This document shows positions 11,812-22,767 of a stretch of 64,000 nt of DNA, in pieces. The first letter of the stretch is position 1, and every line of letters starts with the position of its first letter. Both the position numbers and the translations under genes were made by a program. The notes below the pieces were generated by a model. It did no database searches. It was not told the DNA's origin and saw only the letters and a list, made by a program, of their open reading frames with translations. The DNA comes from Daedaleopsis sinensis (Eukaryota; Basidiomycota; Agaricomycetes; Polyporales; Polyporaceae): positions 2,356,001-2,420,000 of the forward strand of contig CM066311.1 of assembly GCA_033807695.1 (NCBI GenBank). Direction: 5' to 3'.

Positions 11812-13731
11812 TCAATCTTCGTTGAGCTCGCCCACTGCGTTGTTCTCCGTGACTTCACCGTCCTCGTAGTTCTCCGGTTCCACCGGGAACGAGTCGACTG
11901 TGATCTTGGGGCCTGTGGTTGAGGCGTTGTAGAGGTTCTCGAAGTACCGAGCCGTTGCTGCAAAAGGACGCGCAATGAGTGATGCGCAGACCTCCAAGCG
12001 ATGCATATAGTAACTCACAATGGCGCCCGAACAATAATGGGTTGAATCCAAACGGCGGCTGGGTGCCAACCTCCGTCTCGAGAGCTACGGGCTTCTTGCC
12101 ACTGTCAAGCTTGTACCCATTGTCAACGTGGTTCCACGTGGAAATCAACGGGACGACCGGCGGCACATTCGTGACCGGATCGCCACCGTTCGCCACACGC
12201 CACGACTTCCCCTCGTGGTTATCGAGCGCAAGCGCGTAGCTGCCCGCCCAGTCCTTGCCCTTATCTACCCCGCCGACACGTGGACAGCCGAACGTGTAGA
12301 GGTCGCGCAAGACGAATTGACGCTCCTTGAACTTTGCGAAGGCTTCGCGCAGGTGGGCGCCGTGCGTGTCGTCTCCGCTGTCCTCTGCAAACTTAGCCGG
12401 GTCGTTGTTGTACAGGCGCATGAGCTCGGCGTAGCAGAGCGTCGCGTACGCGCCGCCCAAGGAATGACCCTGTTCAAGACATCACGAGCCTGCGCTGATA
12501 CAGAACTTGACGAGTTTGACTTACTGTGGTGTGAAGATCGACCGTGATGCCCGACCCGACTGTATGAGTCTTCAAAAAGTCGTCAATCGTGTCCTTGATG
12601 AAGTCTGCGCACCAACAGAATGAGAGAGATATGACGGATGATCCATGAAACTTCGACGAACCGAACGGGAAAGCGTTGATGTGAGGGAACTTGACAAACA
12701 TCGTCTGGTAAAACCCGCGGTGAATCGGAGTGCCCCAAAGAATCTTGCCCGTAGCCTCTATCAGCGCAAACTTGAGATCCTTGAGAACCTCGCTCCAACT
12801 GAACGGATTCGTTCCCTGCAATCAAATTATAGTGTGCGAGTTTTTACTTTAGCAGAAAATCTCACCTTGAAAGCGAGTCCTAAGAAGGGCTTCTTGGTGT
12901 CATCGGAATAGAAGACTCCGCAGTACGGGCCATTCAGCATCGGATAGCCCTCGGGCGAGTACTGAAAAATCGTCAATAAATATGAAGACGATAGGAAATT
13001 GACCATGATACCTGGAGAAGATCTAGATGCTGGGAGTGAGCGGGAGAGTGGTGAGCTCAGAGGGTTACAACTTACCGCAAATGACTTCGAAGCGCAAGCC
13101 CCACAAAGCTGCCTACAAACGACTTGAGATCATCTCTGAGGCTCAAAAGCACGAGCGACTTACGATCTTCTTGATATCCGCCTGCGATTCATACAGAAGC
13201 TGCAAAGCGCGCTCATGGCCTTCCTTGGTGCCCTTGCGCGATTCCTCCACGGCTTCGACAACTTTGGACGTGTCTCTGAGTATGCAATGAGAATGACAGC
13301 ACGGTACGAAGGTCACGATCCGCACCTGAGGTAGACCGCCGCACTCTCGAGCAAGGTGAAGAGCTCATTGTCCCAGTTGACGTTCCTGAGAATTGAGGAC
13401 GTTGTTAACAAATATCAGGTGTCCATGTCAGGGTTGAGATCTTGAGAGACTCACGAACTGACGACACCTAAGTACAAGAGACACTTCATATATACAATTT
13501 TACGACATGATTAAGAGATCACCCACTGTTCGCGATAGCCCTGGCGATCTGCTCCTGCGCCTGTTTCGACCACTGTTCGAGCTGCTGAACCGGCGTCGGG
13601 CCACCACGGCCAGGAGGCAGAGGCCAGGGGGGCGTAGGCTGCTGGTCATAGGTGATTTGGACGTCGCGAAGCTGTCGCAAGTGCCGCTTTCGCAGTTCTT
13701 GCTCGAATGCGTCGTCAACAACCGCTGCCAT
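11812..13731 (-). CDS. Class 3 (fungal) lipase, intracellular type
   Basis: Alpha/beta hydrolase of the lipase_3 family, expected to hydrolyse acylglycerol esters. The ATG at 13731 gives MAAVVDDAFEQELRKRHLRQ with no signal peptide, so a cytosolic or organelle-surface enzyme is likelier than a secreted one. Further exons give NVNWDNELFTLLESAAVYLR, GPYCGVFYSDDTKKPFLGLA-FKGTNPFSW (oxyanion region), the nucleophile elbow GHSLGGAYATLCYAELM, YTFGCPRVGG, the acid motif NGGDPVTNVPP, and a C-terminal His in GRHSTARYFENLYN, giving a complete Ser-Asp-His set. The tail is acidic (ENYEDGEVTENNAVGELNED). About eight short introns. A second class 3 lipase at 45932 is secreted and clearly different in sequence, so the two are distant relatives rather than recent copies. 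Confidence 0.85.
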
Positions 13732-14376
13732 GGTGAAAGCGAGTGTTTGCTGGAGACGCGGATGACAATAATGGTGGGGGGGTAGAGAGTTCGGATGAGT
13801 GAAGAGTCTGCTTTTAAAGGAAAGCGATGGAGATCGATGAATGCTCATATGATCCCTTCGGGCTCGTCATGCTGAACGCAGCTATGACATGGGTGTGCGG
13901 GGAACGTCATTAAGCGGCCAACCTGACACGCAATATGACGACTTGGCGAGGAGCCAGATGGCGGGCCCAGGACTGAAGTCTTGTGTCTTTGAAGGGGATG
14001 TCGACGACGGTGCCCAAGGAGTAAGGCCTTTAGTAGCTTTAGCTGTTGTGTTGACAGGAGTCGGCATCGGCGAAGGCGGCCTCGGGACACAGAAGATGGC
14101 GGCCTCGGGACACGGAAGACGGCCTCGGGACACAGAACACGGCCTCGGGGCACGGAAGACGGTCTCGAGACAGCTCAGCGGCCAAAGCCTTTCTGGTAGC
14201 AATCGTTCAGGAAAGCTTTATTGGGAGAAGAATTAGCTAGTTGTTGAAAATGGATTTGTTAAACAAATGCAGACTAAATACGTGGAGGTAGTGACGAACA
14301 ACTACTCACTAGCTGTAGACGCGTGGACGCATAGACGTCCGAGTATGTAGACTACCTCTCGCTCTAGGAGGCGACG
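13732..14376. other. Intergenic with lipase promoter and a tandem repeat
   Basis: No gene recognised. It holds the presumed promoter of the lipase gene and, at 14076-14175, a short degenerate tandem repeat listed separately. Confidence 0.45.
14076..14175. repeat. Degenerate tandem repeat, GGCCTCGGGACACRGAA unit
   Basis: Four to five imperfect units of about 18-22 bp built on GGCCTCGGGACACAGAA or GGCCTCGGGGCACGGAA lie side by side. The units alternate between CAGAA and CGGAA and then fade into GGTCTCGAGACAG. No coding role is apparent. It sits about 450 bp from the left end of the duplicated HNH/glycosylase unit. Confidence 0.7.
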
Positions 14377-14645
14377 GTGAGCGTGATGGTCGACATCAAC
14401 GTCTACTTGCTCCACGACACTGCCGCTCTCTCCGTCATCATCGACACCAAGGAGCTCGCGCCGATGAACTCAGAAGCGAAATTCACGAACCTGCAGACGT
14501 CGGTCAGGTGTAAGTACACGGGTAGGCAGTTTGTCGACCATGCGCAGCGGACGAAAGTCGTTATGAAACCGGGCCACCGCATGCCCTTTACGGGCTACGC
14601 AGGCCCAGACTGTACTAATCTTGGTACTAATAGTCAATTAGAGAA
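14377..14645 (+). pseudogene. Decayed fragment of a Cyt/volvatoxin-like pore-forming protein
   Basis: Within this stretch the peptides ALSVIIDTKEL and FTNLQT match ALSVIIDIKEL and FTNLKT of the Cyt-like gene at 47491-48015, after which the similarity fades. Only the middle segment of the family is recognisable, with extra residues and no downstream half, so it is a non-functional relic. The family link, to the fungal and bacterial Cyt-type membrane-active proteins, is made through the 47.5-kb copy and is inference. It lies directly left of duplicated unit A. Confidence 0.45.
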
Positions 14646-14941
14646 AACTCGTCAAGCTGCACGCCCGGCGCCCCTATTCGGGCGCTTGTCGTTCTGACCA
14701 GTAGGCGCGCGGTTTCCAATCTCGCTAACGCCCCTTTCGCTCTGTGGCAACGTCAATAGTCGTGGGCATGAGTCGCAATCTGAACCTGTGCATTTTATTA
14801 GGCCTTATCTAACTCGCACAGATTCCGCAGAATACTGCATGAAGATTTTGACACCGCCTGATGACTCCCTCGGACGCTGGTAGACAACCACTGGAAAACA
14901 CTAGAAGACTCAAGCCGGACAACAGGCCATGCCATGCGAGG

Positions 14942-15991
14942 TTAGTGCGAGATGATATTCTTTGTTAGCGTTGCAGTCAGCTCGCGGACATAGTCCAGTT
15001 CGATGGAATCCCCAGGCCCATGGACTGGATCCCACTTTCGGTATGCTTCTACGGCCCATCGCCATTGCCACTGAAGCGAGGCGTCAACAAGATCCACAAC
15101 CTATACCGCAAAAGAACAACGTACGAGATACTTGACCAGCTCCTTGTCGGTCGGCCGTACGGCTTTCCACTCCTCACCTGCAGTGCAGAATATCCGGTAC
15201 GAGTCGAGTGCGTACGGCCCGCATCCAGGTAAGTGAGAGATGGGCGTCGGGGGATACGGCACCTTCTTCACCGTCACCGAGCCCTCGTCGTTGAGGAACA
15301 GACCGGTCGTATACCCTCGTGATGGATGGAGAACGTCCGACTTGGGAGGATTCGAGAGGCAGGACTGTGAAAAGTCCACGAGACGGCGAGAGCGCATGTC
15401 GCCAAAGCCGAGGGGCTTGAGCATCTCCAAGAGGAGGGAGAGCGGGGCTCGATGTCGCGCGAGATGAGGAAATGTTCGACGTCAGATGCAATGATACTGG
15501 GCGACATACCTTCCGCGAGATCGTTGGGTGTGGGCCAGCGGTCTATGATATCGAACAGGATGGGTATAGACTGTCTGCCAGCGGTTTTGTTCAAGAGAGT
15601 GACTGCAATGACCAGCTTCCAAGGATCGGCAGCGAGATGTTCTGCGCAGCTCAGGAATCGTCTGGCACTGGGGCTAGAGGCTTAGCGTACCTTGTACAAG
15701 AATTGGCTTCGCGTAGTACAGCTCAAGCCAAGCGGCTGTAAACTCCTGATAGAAGGCGTTGAAGGCCGGGCTGGAAATCGTGTTATAGTCGGCTGGGTAG
15801 TCGAAGAAACGACTCGTGGTCGGTAAGGGAGCACAGAGCACCTGGCTCTCGTTTGGACATGCCCCACTCGAGCTCTCGCGTTTTTGTCGTTTTGATGGGC
15901 TGGGACTAGGACAAGGAAAATAGTGGGACTCCATGTCTGCCCGACGTTTCCGTGGTGTACTTGCTTTTCGGGGCGTGCAGGGACTGTCCAT
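14942..15991 (-). CDS. MBD4-like HhH-GPD DNA glycosylase, copy A
   Basis: Predicted mismatch-specific DNA glycosylase of the MBD4/HhH-GPD class, which removes T or U opposite G, the product of deaminated 5-methyl-cytosine or cytosine. The ATG at 15991 opens a basic, nuclear-localisation-like leader (TPRKASTPRKRRAD, SPSKRQKRESSS). The spliced body has EHLAADPWKLVIAVTLLNKT, IDRWPTPNDLAEA, LEMLKPLGFGDMRSRRL and the hallmark LPGCGPYALDSYRIFC, whose Asp aligns with the catalytic Asp of MBD4. WKAVRPTDKEL and a last exon with WRWAVEAYRKWDP follow. Three introns; the frame is intact throughout, about 285 residues. No methyl-CpG-binding domain is seen. It is transcribed away from the HNH gene across a 112-bp gap. 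Nearly identical to copy B. Confidence 0.85.
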
Positions 15992-16103
15992 GGTCTGAGA
16001 ATTGAGTCCGAGTCACAGTGAGGTGGGGACTGGTGGGGAGGCGAAAGAGCGCGTAACCCTAACCTTATAGAACGGCGACGCCGCGACGTTACTAAGTTAA
16101 AGT
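15992..16103. promoter_or_regulatory. Shared divergent promoter, unit A
   Basis: A 112-bp gap between the ATG codons of the glycosylase (minus) and the HNH gene (plus). It holds a telobox-like AACCCTAACC at about 16056 and the GC-rich core GAACGGCGACGCCGCGACG. Both are conserved in unit B, and the core also survives in unit C, so this is probably the control element of the pair. No TATA box is clear. Confidence 0.6.
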
Positions 16104-17500
16104 ATGGTTGACGAGCTTATTTTTGACCTGTTTCTGACCCTGACCATGCCATCGCCATTGCCTTCTTCCAAGTGGCCCGCAGGCGGCGAGATCGATAGTG
16201 TCTGCTGTCAACTCGTACAGATGGAGAAGACAATTCTCAGCGAACTCGAGCACGCGACAAAACTCATGAAGAAAACCCCTGAGACCGTGACCAAGCTCAT
16301 CCACGTTCGAGTGGTCGGACATCTGATGCATGTCGCCCCTCCTCCTTGGTGTGATCGTCTCGCCGAAGGTTTTGCCTCCGCAGAATGGGATATAACCATT
16401 CTTCAAGTCGCAGATTCTTACATCAATCTTCTCTTCCGTCTTCGTACGCACACAACACAATGTGTACTCGCTGACCGTCTGACGATTGGTGCTCACAGTC
16501 AGAACCGATCATCACCACACACCTGCGACCGATAGCCACCCATCGCGCCCGTTTTTCGACCTCCAGCGTCAGGAGATACAGCAACTGTTGAGAGAACCGC
16601 CGAGCAGCCACATAGGTGCAAAGAAGAGGGTTCGTTCACGTTGATGTCTCATATACGGGGAGAGGGAAAGGTATACATGTCTTATCCTATCCCTCCTATA
16701 GGCCCTCTTGCGTGATGGGTATCGCTGTGTGTTAACTGGCAGGGTCGATTTCGTGAGTAAGAGGGCGGGGCTGCCGATCTCGCCCGGCTCTCCGGTTGCT
16801 TGTTTCACGCAATGTTGCCACATCTTCTCGCGAACGGCCAACGCCAAATTCATCGATGTGGATGAGGGCAAGGTATGGTGTTCTCTAATTTTCAATGTTC
16901 GTGTTACTGACATGGCAATCACTCGTAGAGGGAGTATGCTGCCAGTGCATGGGCCTTGCTCGATCGGATGGCCCCCGAATTCAAGGGATTTTATAAGGAA
17001 CTGAACGGGGCTGGTATCCATCGCTTGGAGAATGTCATGACCATGCAGGGAGATATGCACACTTTTTTGACAGAATGGATATATGGCTGGAGCACAAGGT
17101 GCGTTGCAGGTCTATCCGAGCTGTCTGCCTTTATACTGATGCCTTCTTTCCCCGGCAGGGTGGGGAGAACTCGGATACCTACCGCGTGTGTTACCCGGAC
17201 GGCATGAAGAGCGATATGGGGGGGTACGGCATTTCCGACACTATTACGTTCTCGACCCCGGACGCAGACACACTCCCGGTCCCCGCTCCCCGGTATCTGG
17301 AGCTCCATGCGGTTTGTGCAAGGGTAGCAGATCTGTCCGGCGCCGCCGAATACGTGCTCGACGTCCTCGACCGCGTCGAATCTGGAGACACGGTTGTCCT
17401 AGCTGAAGATGGCTCGGACGCGCACGTTCTCGACACACTGCTCGCGGTGGCCGATATATACGGCGCTAGCACGCAGGCCCGCTGGGATCCGTGTGGATGA
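16104..17500 (+). pseudogene. HNH nuclease gene, copy A (frameshifted)
   Basis: HNH_2-type nuclease of the fungal family. The N-terminal region (MVDELIFDLFLTLTMPSPLP, then ILSELEHATKLMKKTPETVT) is of unknown function and unique to this family. After two introns comes the HNH core: RDGYRCVLTG, CCHIFSRTAN (the metal/His segment) and, further on, LDRMAPEFKGFYKELNG and HRLENVMTM. At about 17061 a T-run is one base shorter than in copies B and C, which shifts the frame before the conserved DRMDIWLEHK. The C-terminal domain (VPAPRYLELHAVCARVADLS) then lies out of frame. The lesion could be a sequencing error in a homopolymer, but as written the gene is broken. Convergent with the GH27-like gene downstream. 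Confidence 0.75.
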
Positions 17501-18040
17501 GGTGACTGATCGAATCCGTTATTGAGATTTCTGGATATCGACGGGCGCATCCATGATGTACCAGTGGATTCGGCAGCCCACTGGATTCCACCCGTCACCC
17601 CACCAGTCGTTCAGCGAGAGGAGATAGAATGGGTACTTACTCCTCGTATGGTTTCCATATGACTGTCCGATGGCGGGCATTTTGATGTGCAAAGACCAGG
17701 CGGTACGCCTTGCACAGTCATCTTGAACGAGTCTCCTCATATCCTACTGTTTTTCCTTTAAAGTTATAGTAGCTACACTAGCACAGTATGTAGACCTCGC
17801 TGGTATCTCGGGACAATCTTCCCACCCTTGATCGTCATGCGACCAGTGCGAACCGCAATCAAGGTCAAAACTTAACTCGTATCTCTCCAATAATCGCGGT
17901 GTATATTGAGCCATCAAGTACATGGAAGGAGCTCGAGGATCCAGTGCTTGAATCTATTCCAAGAGACAGACGGGAGATTCATCCAGACAAGGCTTCCAAA
18001 AGAATGGACATGACACGACTCGGACCCGGGGTTTCGGCGG
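17501..18040. other. Intergenic between HNH copy A and GH27-like gene
   Basis: A 73-codon minus-strand frame with an ATG at 17740 reads through to a stop at 17519 (contains LSLNDWWGDGWNPVGCRIHW). No family is recognised and there is no independent support. The rest is the convergent 3' flank of both genes. Confidence 0.35.
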
Positions 18041-20655
18041 TCAGGAAGACGGCGTCGGGGTGCAGTCCGTGATGGGGAACGCACACGGGGGAACCAACCC
18101 TTCAGGTTCGTCCCCCGCATCCTGCAACAAGAGCGCGACGACGCCGTGAGCCGGGACAGCGCGCGCGGTGTAGCTGCGGATCGCGATGCCGCTGTCCGTG
18201 TGCGCCCACAGGTCCTACATACGCATGCCCGAGTGAGAAGTCAGCTGAAAGCCTCCACCGACGACGGCGCAAGCGATTGCGATCGACTTACACGAACGGC
18301 GTACTGACGGCCGGCACGGATCCACGGCGACTCGGTCAAGTTGAACGTGAGGGTGGCCGGCGTATCGAGGGTGTTGATCTGTGTACGCAAGGGTCAGACG
18401 TTCTTCCTGTTGTCTCGCGCAACCACGGGCCGGCGCACTGGAGAGAGACGTACGAGCATAAATACTGTGCCATTTTGGGTCTCTCCGCTCCAGTACTGAG
18501 CAGGGTGCGCAGGGTCGTTCGTCCAGTCTGGCTGAATTGAGAATCAGCATAGCACGCACTAGTAGTGACGATGGCGCGGCTGATGAGGGACATACGTTTG
18601 CGCCCCAACGGAACGGAGTAACCGCACGCCCGACCACAGGATCCTGGTTGATTGCAATGATCTCTTCATTCTTGAAGATAGCGAGGTTTTGATCGCTAAT
18701 CTGCGAGAGCTGCAGTATACTCTCAGTTCCCTCATCAAGTGTGAACCAAGGTTCAATACAGGACTTACATCCGTATTTATGATGAGCGGCGACTTGAGCA
18801 ATGCCCACGCGGTGAAGTGCGTCTTCGCTTCCTCAAAGGTCAAGCCAGCAAGGCCACTGGGTGCACTGTTGAAATCTTACCCCACCACCACGTAGCCAAA
18901 TCATGCTTACATTTGGAGCTGTAGACAAGATCGTTGTTAGTACTCAGCAATATCTCGAAGCAGAAGGTACGAACATAATCCATGTCATTATGGGCATAGA
19001 AATCGGCAGACCAAGAGATGAACGACAACCTGCAAGACACGGTGAGTTGACTGATCTGTCAACGCGGGACAAGTGACGTACCCATTAATCGTCGCCGCGA
19101 TCGAGGCCCACGCCGGACCTAGTACAAACGACGACCGTTAGCGATGCAGAGGCGTACATTCCAAGAGGTCAAGTTGCAACTTACCGACGTTGGCCTCTGC
19201 CTACGAAAGCAATGAAACAAGTCAGCACGTAGCCCGAGGGTGTCGAAGTGCACGAAACACGCACCCTCCAAGATTGTGCCAGCCGCGGGGCCCACAGGTA
19301 CGGTTGTCGCTAATCGTATGCGAGCCCACGGTGAGCACATCGCAACGCCTGCAATGCCCGCCATCCACGGTGGGCACTCACCTGCGGTATTCCCAGGTTG
19401 AGCACGAGCGGGTCCCTCCCGCTCTCGCGCGCAACTTGTGCGATCGCGTCTGCCGTGCGTTGGAACACTGTCGTGCGCGCCCCCCGGTCAGCATAAAGTG
19501 CACTGGCTTTGTCTAAACGGTAGAAAGAAGCACTGACTACCGACGACACCCTGGCGTGTCACATCGTCGTATGGGGCTGAATGGCGCAAAAGGCCGGGGT
19601 CAGCTGGGGCGTGCACGTGTAGGAGTAGAATCGTCGTCACTCTGGCAGCCTACGAGCCTGAGACACAGCGTCAGCCTGCGGCCCACGATGAAACGAGTTA
19701 AGGGAACGCACTTGAGGTAGTCGAAGCCCCAGTCCAGTTGCCAGTGCCTCACATCCCTATATCGACGCATCGTCAGCAGGTACACGAGAGGCCAAGGGCG
19801 AGCAAAAGGTGCGTACGTGAGCTCGTTCTGGAACGACCCAGGCTCCTTGTCCGAAGAGCAGAACCCCCATCCATAGCTGCCGTACTGAGAGGGACGCCCG
19901 TCAGACATCGGCCACCTGGACACGAGGGGGCAACTCACGATTCCCGCTTTCCTATCGGTCGTGCCCAACAGTCAGCGGAGCTGGAAGCGAACAAGGGTGC
20001 ATTACACCGTGACTCACATTCCGAGACCGTGGATCTCAGCGGTGAGAACGGGCATGCCGAGCGGGAAACGGGTGCGGTCTCCAGAATGACGGACGGCGGT
20101 CAAACTCGTACTCAACGCGACATTCTGACGACACGCAGATCCTCACCTGCCACGATCTGGCCGTCGGCACTGCGTTGGGTCTCCGCGTAGCAGGAATCGA
20201 AGTTGACGTAGTTGTACCCGACGTCCTGGGAATGTGCGCAGAGCCCCTTGTCAGATAGTGCGTGGTGCCACGCCCGCGCCGTCCGCTCACCTTCAGGCCG
20301 AGCGTGACCATGCGCTCTGCATCCATCCTCATCTGGTCTTGGGTGGTATTGCACTGAAATACAAGAAATCACGCCAGTGAGCCGACGGAGTATCACGGGC
20401 GATCCTATCCAAAGCTACATACCCTTAAGTGGTACGCTGCGATCGACGAAGGTGATAAGCGGCCGCTGCGGAAGAACGACGGGGAACATACAAGTGTAGC
20501 CCATAACTGCAACACACAGAGCACTCATCAGACTCTAGCGGGGGTACTAGGGCGGGCTCGAACGTACCGGGAAGACGGCCGACCCCATTGTCAAGAGCCC
20601 GGGCGGTACAGGCTAGAGCGACGAGCGGTACAAAGAGCGAAGTTAAAGAGCGCAT
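18041..20655 (-). CDS. GH27 alpha-galactosidase-like protein without catalytic aspartates
   Basis: Secreted glycoside hydrolase family 27 homolog. The ATG at 20655 gives the signal peptide MRSLTSLFVPLVALACTARA, then GRLPVMGYT. Later exons give MVTLGLKDVGYNYVNFDSC, YGSYGWGFCSSDKEPGSFQN, LDWGFDYLK, PYDDVTRQGVVG, YLWAPRLAQSWR, FISWSADFYAHNDMD, FEEAKTHFTAWALLKSP, FKNEEIIAINQDPVVG, PAQYWSGETQNGT and a C terminus ending TDCTPTPSS. About fifteen introns; the frames join without stops. The nucleophile motif, normally K-Y/F-D-N-C, reads K-L-V-G-C here. The acid/base motif, normally T-T-G-D-I, reads A-E-A-N-V, and NIDDCY is NFDSCY. The relative at 52800-55380 keeps all three, so loss of activity in this copy is likely. 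It may be a pseudoenzyme or an early pseudogene. Confidence 0.8.
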
Positions 20656-22767
20656 GATCTGAGAGATGTAAGTCAGCTTGCATCGGTTCTAATCTGTAGT
20701 CTCGGTATCAGCACTCACTGAAGTCGTAGTGACCGTAGCAGCTACAGGGCGCAAACAAGGTCAGCCTGCACAAAGAAAAGAGGAGCGGCGTATGGAGACG
20801 TACTGTTTCGAGGAAGCTATCAGCGGGGTCGCTGGAGAGAGCATCGCAGAGCCCTCCGTGCTTAAATATCCCCAGAGCGGCCGCACAACGCGCGACCCGT
20901 AGCACACAAACCGTCCACCCCCAGGACCCGCGGCGAGCCTGCGAGCTACAGCTACAGCACCCGCCTCTCCGGGGTGTGCGCTCCCCGAGTCTAAAAAGCA
21001 TCTTGAAGCTTCAACTGGAAGCGCGGTCCAGCCGAAGCACGCGCACGCGCTTCGACGTATGCCCTGCCCCCCCGCCCCCCGTTCCTCCTGCCCCCGCCCT
21101 GACAGAGAGGGCCCGGCGCCCAAGCATGCGCTGACAGCGCGTGTGCGCCCGCCCCCGTCGGCCCATTCCCCACGTCTGATAACGTCCGCCGCGCGTCGGA
21201 CCCCGGTCCCCCGAGCGACACCGGAGGATGGCAGATCACGCCGGCGACATGTGCGGGGAAGCACTGCGTGCGTGCTCTCTGTTAACCTCGCGTGGGGTGC
21301 CACGGAGGCGTGGAAGAGCGGGTGACGGGGCCGCGCCGAGTGATGTTAATCGTCCGACCATTCTACCGGGGACGTTGAGGGATGACGTTGGACGTTGGAC
21401 GTTGATCATCCACTGGCAGTCACTAGCATTTTACTGGGGACGTCGACGGCGGTCGGAATCTGCCAGTTATTATTATTACTGCACTGCTGCGGGTCATGGC
21501 ATGGCCCATGAATCGACGTCAACTGCGACTCACCGCAGACGCACCAGCATATGCATCAACGCAAACTCACATTGAGGATGTGTCTTTGGCGAACTTCCGG
21601 CGGTCAATAGGCGGGGTCAGAGTGGGCGAATTTGGTGGTTTTGGCTCGGAATCTGCAGATGCCGCGTCGTCCCCAAATTCGCCTTCGGATTTGTTCGGAC
21701 ATCGCGCGCTTAGCAATCCTCGGGAGGAGCTTTTGCGGCGCAGCGTCGCGGATGTTGGATTTTGGAACGTCGAGACGGTCGTGCGACGTGGATCTCAAGC
21801 CTTTTTCGTCGCACGACAGCGTCGCAAAAATTCGGGTCGGTCAAAGCAGCACTCGATTTTCGACCTCGATGTTCAGTGGGTATGGGAAAACTACCATGGC
21901 CACTCAGGCTGAGCCTGCATAAACGTCAGATAGAGCAGGCAAGTTGGGCTCCGGTCATCTCCCCTAGGCAGACGACGAGGACAGATTGTCGTGAGAAAAG
22001 GACTACTGGCATCGTTCGAGGTTCGGAGGACGAGCATGTGCATGCTACGGTGGAGTCTGGACTAGCTAGTGGTGGACTACGTACGGACTCGGAGGTCTTG
22101 AGCAAGTTGCAAATCATACTTATTAGTACCGGCAATCCCCGAATCGGACCCTACCAAACGTTGGGTCCCGTAGGAGTACCAGTGTATTCGAAGCAGGGAT
22201 AATCAAACTGATTTGAGAGACCCTACCAAACGTCTCGGTCACCTTGTCAGAATGTACTAATCGACTCGCGCAAGACGAGGCTACTTATCATACCCAAGTC
22301 GGACAAAGACAAAGACAAAGACCAGGACAGCAGGACGAGGACAGCGGGGAGGGTAGGGGCGGCGCGGCGCTCCCGAGCCTGACTGAGAATGTATACTTCA
22401 TTATACGGAGTCGTATCGCACAAACAGACGACCACACCACACCACACCACACATTGAGACACAAGACAGATGGAGATGGAGACAGGCAGAGATGGAGACA
22501 GGCAGATTGACGGGCGGGCACGGGGGCATGCCGGGGAGGAGAGGCGTGCGGAGGGCGGCAAGACGGACGGAGGGGCGCGGGGGCGTAAGTAGGTAGGTAG
22601 GTAGGCAGGAGGCAGGGAGGGAGGCAGGGAGGGAGGCAGTAGAGGAGGACACGGACACGGACAGACAGCGGCGAAAGCGGGCGGACCAGTCGAGCAGCGA
22701 CAGAATATGTTACAGTTACAGTTCCACAACGACAACGACAACAGACGGGCGGGCGCGGCGGCGGCGC
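20656..22767. other. Intergenic, 2.1 kb
   Basis: No gene recognised. Frames near 20708-21303 and 21496-22202 lack motifs and are GC-driven. The right third holds purine-rich simple repeats that lie just downstream of the TUP1 stop codon. Confidence 0.45.
22296..22660. repeat. Purine-rich simple repeats downstream of TUP1
   Basis: Successive short-period repeats: GACAAA units near 22304, ACCAC units near 22430, GGAGATGGAGACAGGCAGA units near 22470-22505, then TAGG units and GGCAGGGAG units at 22590-22640. The G-rich part has many GGG runs on the plus strand and could form quadruplexes. It lies in the 3' flank of TUP1. Confidence 0.7.

Larger units (their letters stand above)
14635..17508. repeat. 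Segmental duplication, unit A (glycosylase + HNH)
   Basis: About 2.87 kb that recurs in inverted orientation at 48018-50875. Similarity starts near 14635, in the shared stretch AGAAAACTCGTC, then AGCTGCACGC and CCCCTATTCGGGCGCTTGTCG, and stops at GTGTGGATGAGGT near 17505. It contains a glycosylase gene on minus and an HNH gene on plus. The two copies differ by scattered substitutions and small indels. Confidence 0.85.

Noticed and set aside
17519..17740. 73-codon minus-strand frame between HNH copy A and GH27
   Set aside because: ATG and stop are present, but there is no family match, no paralog in the window and no splice pattern.
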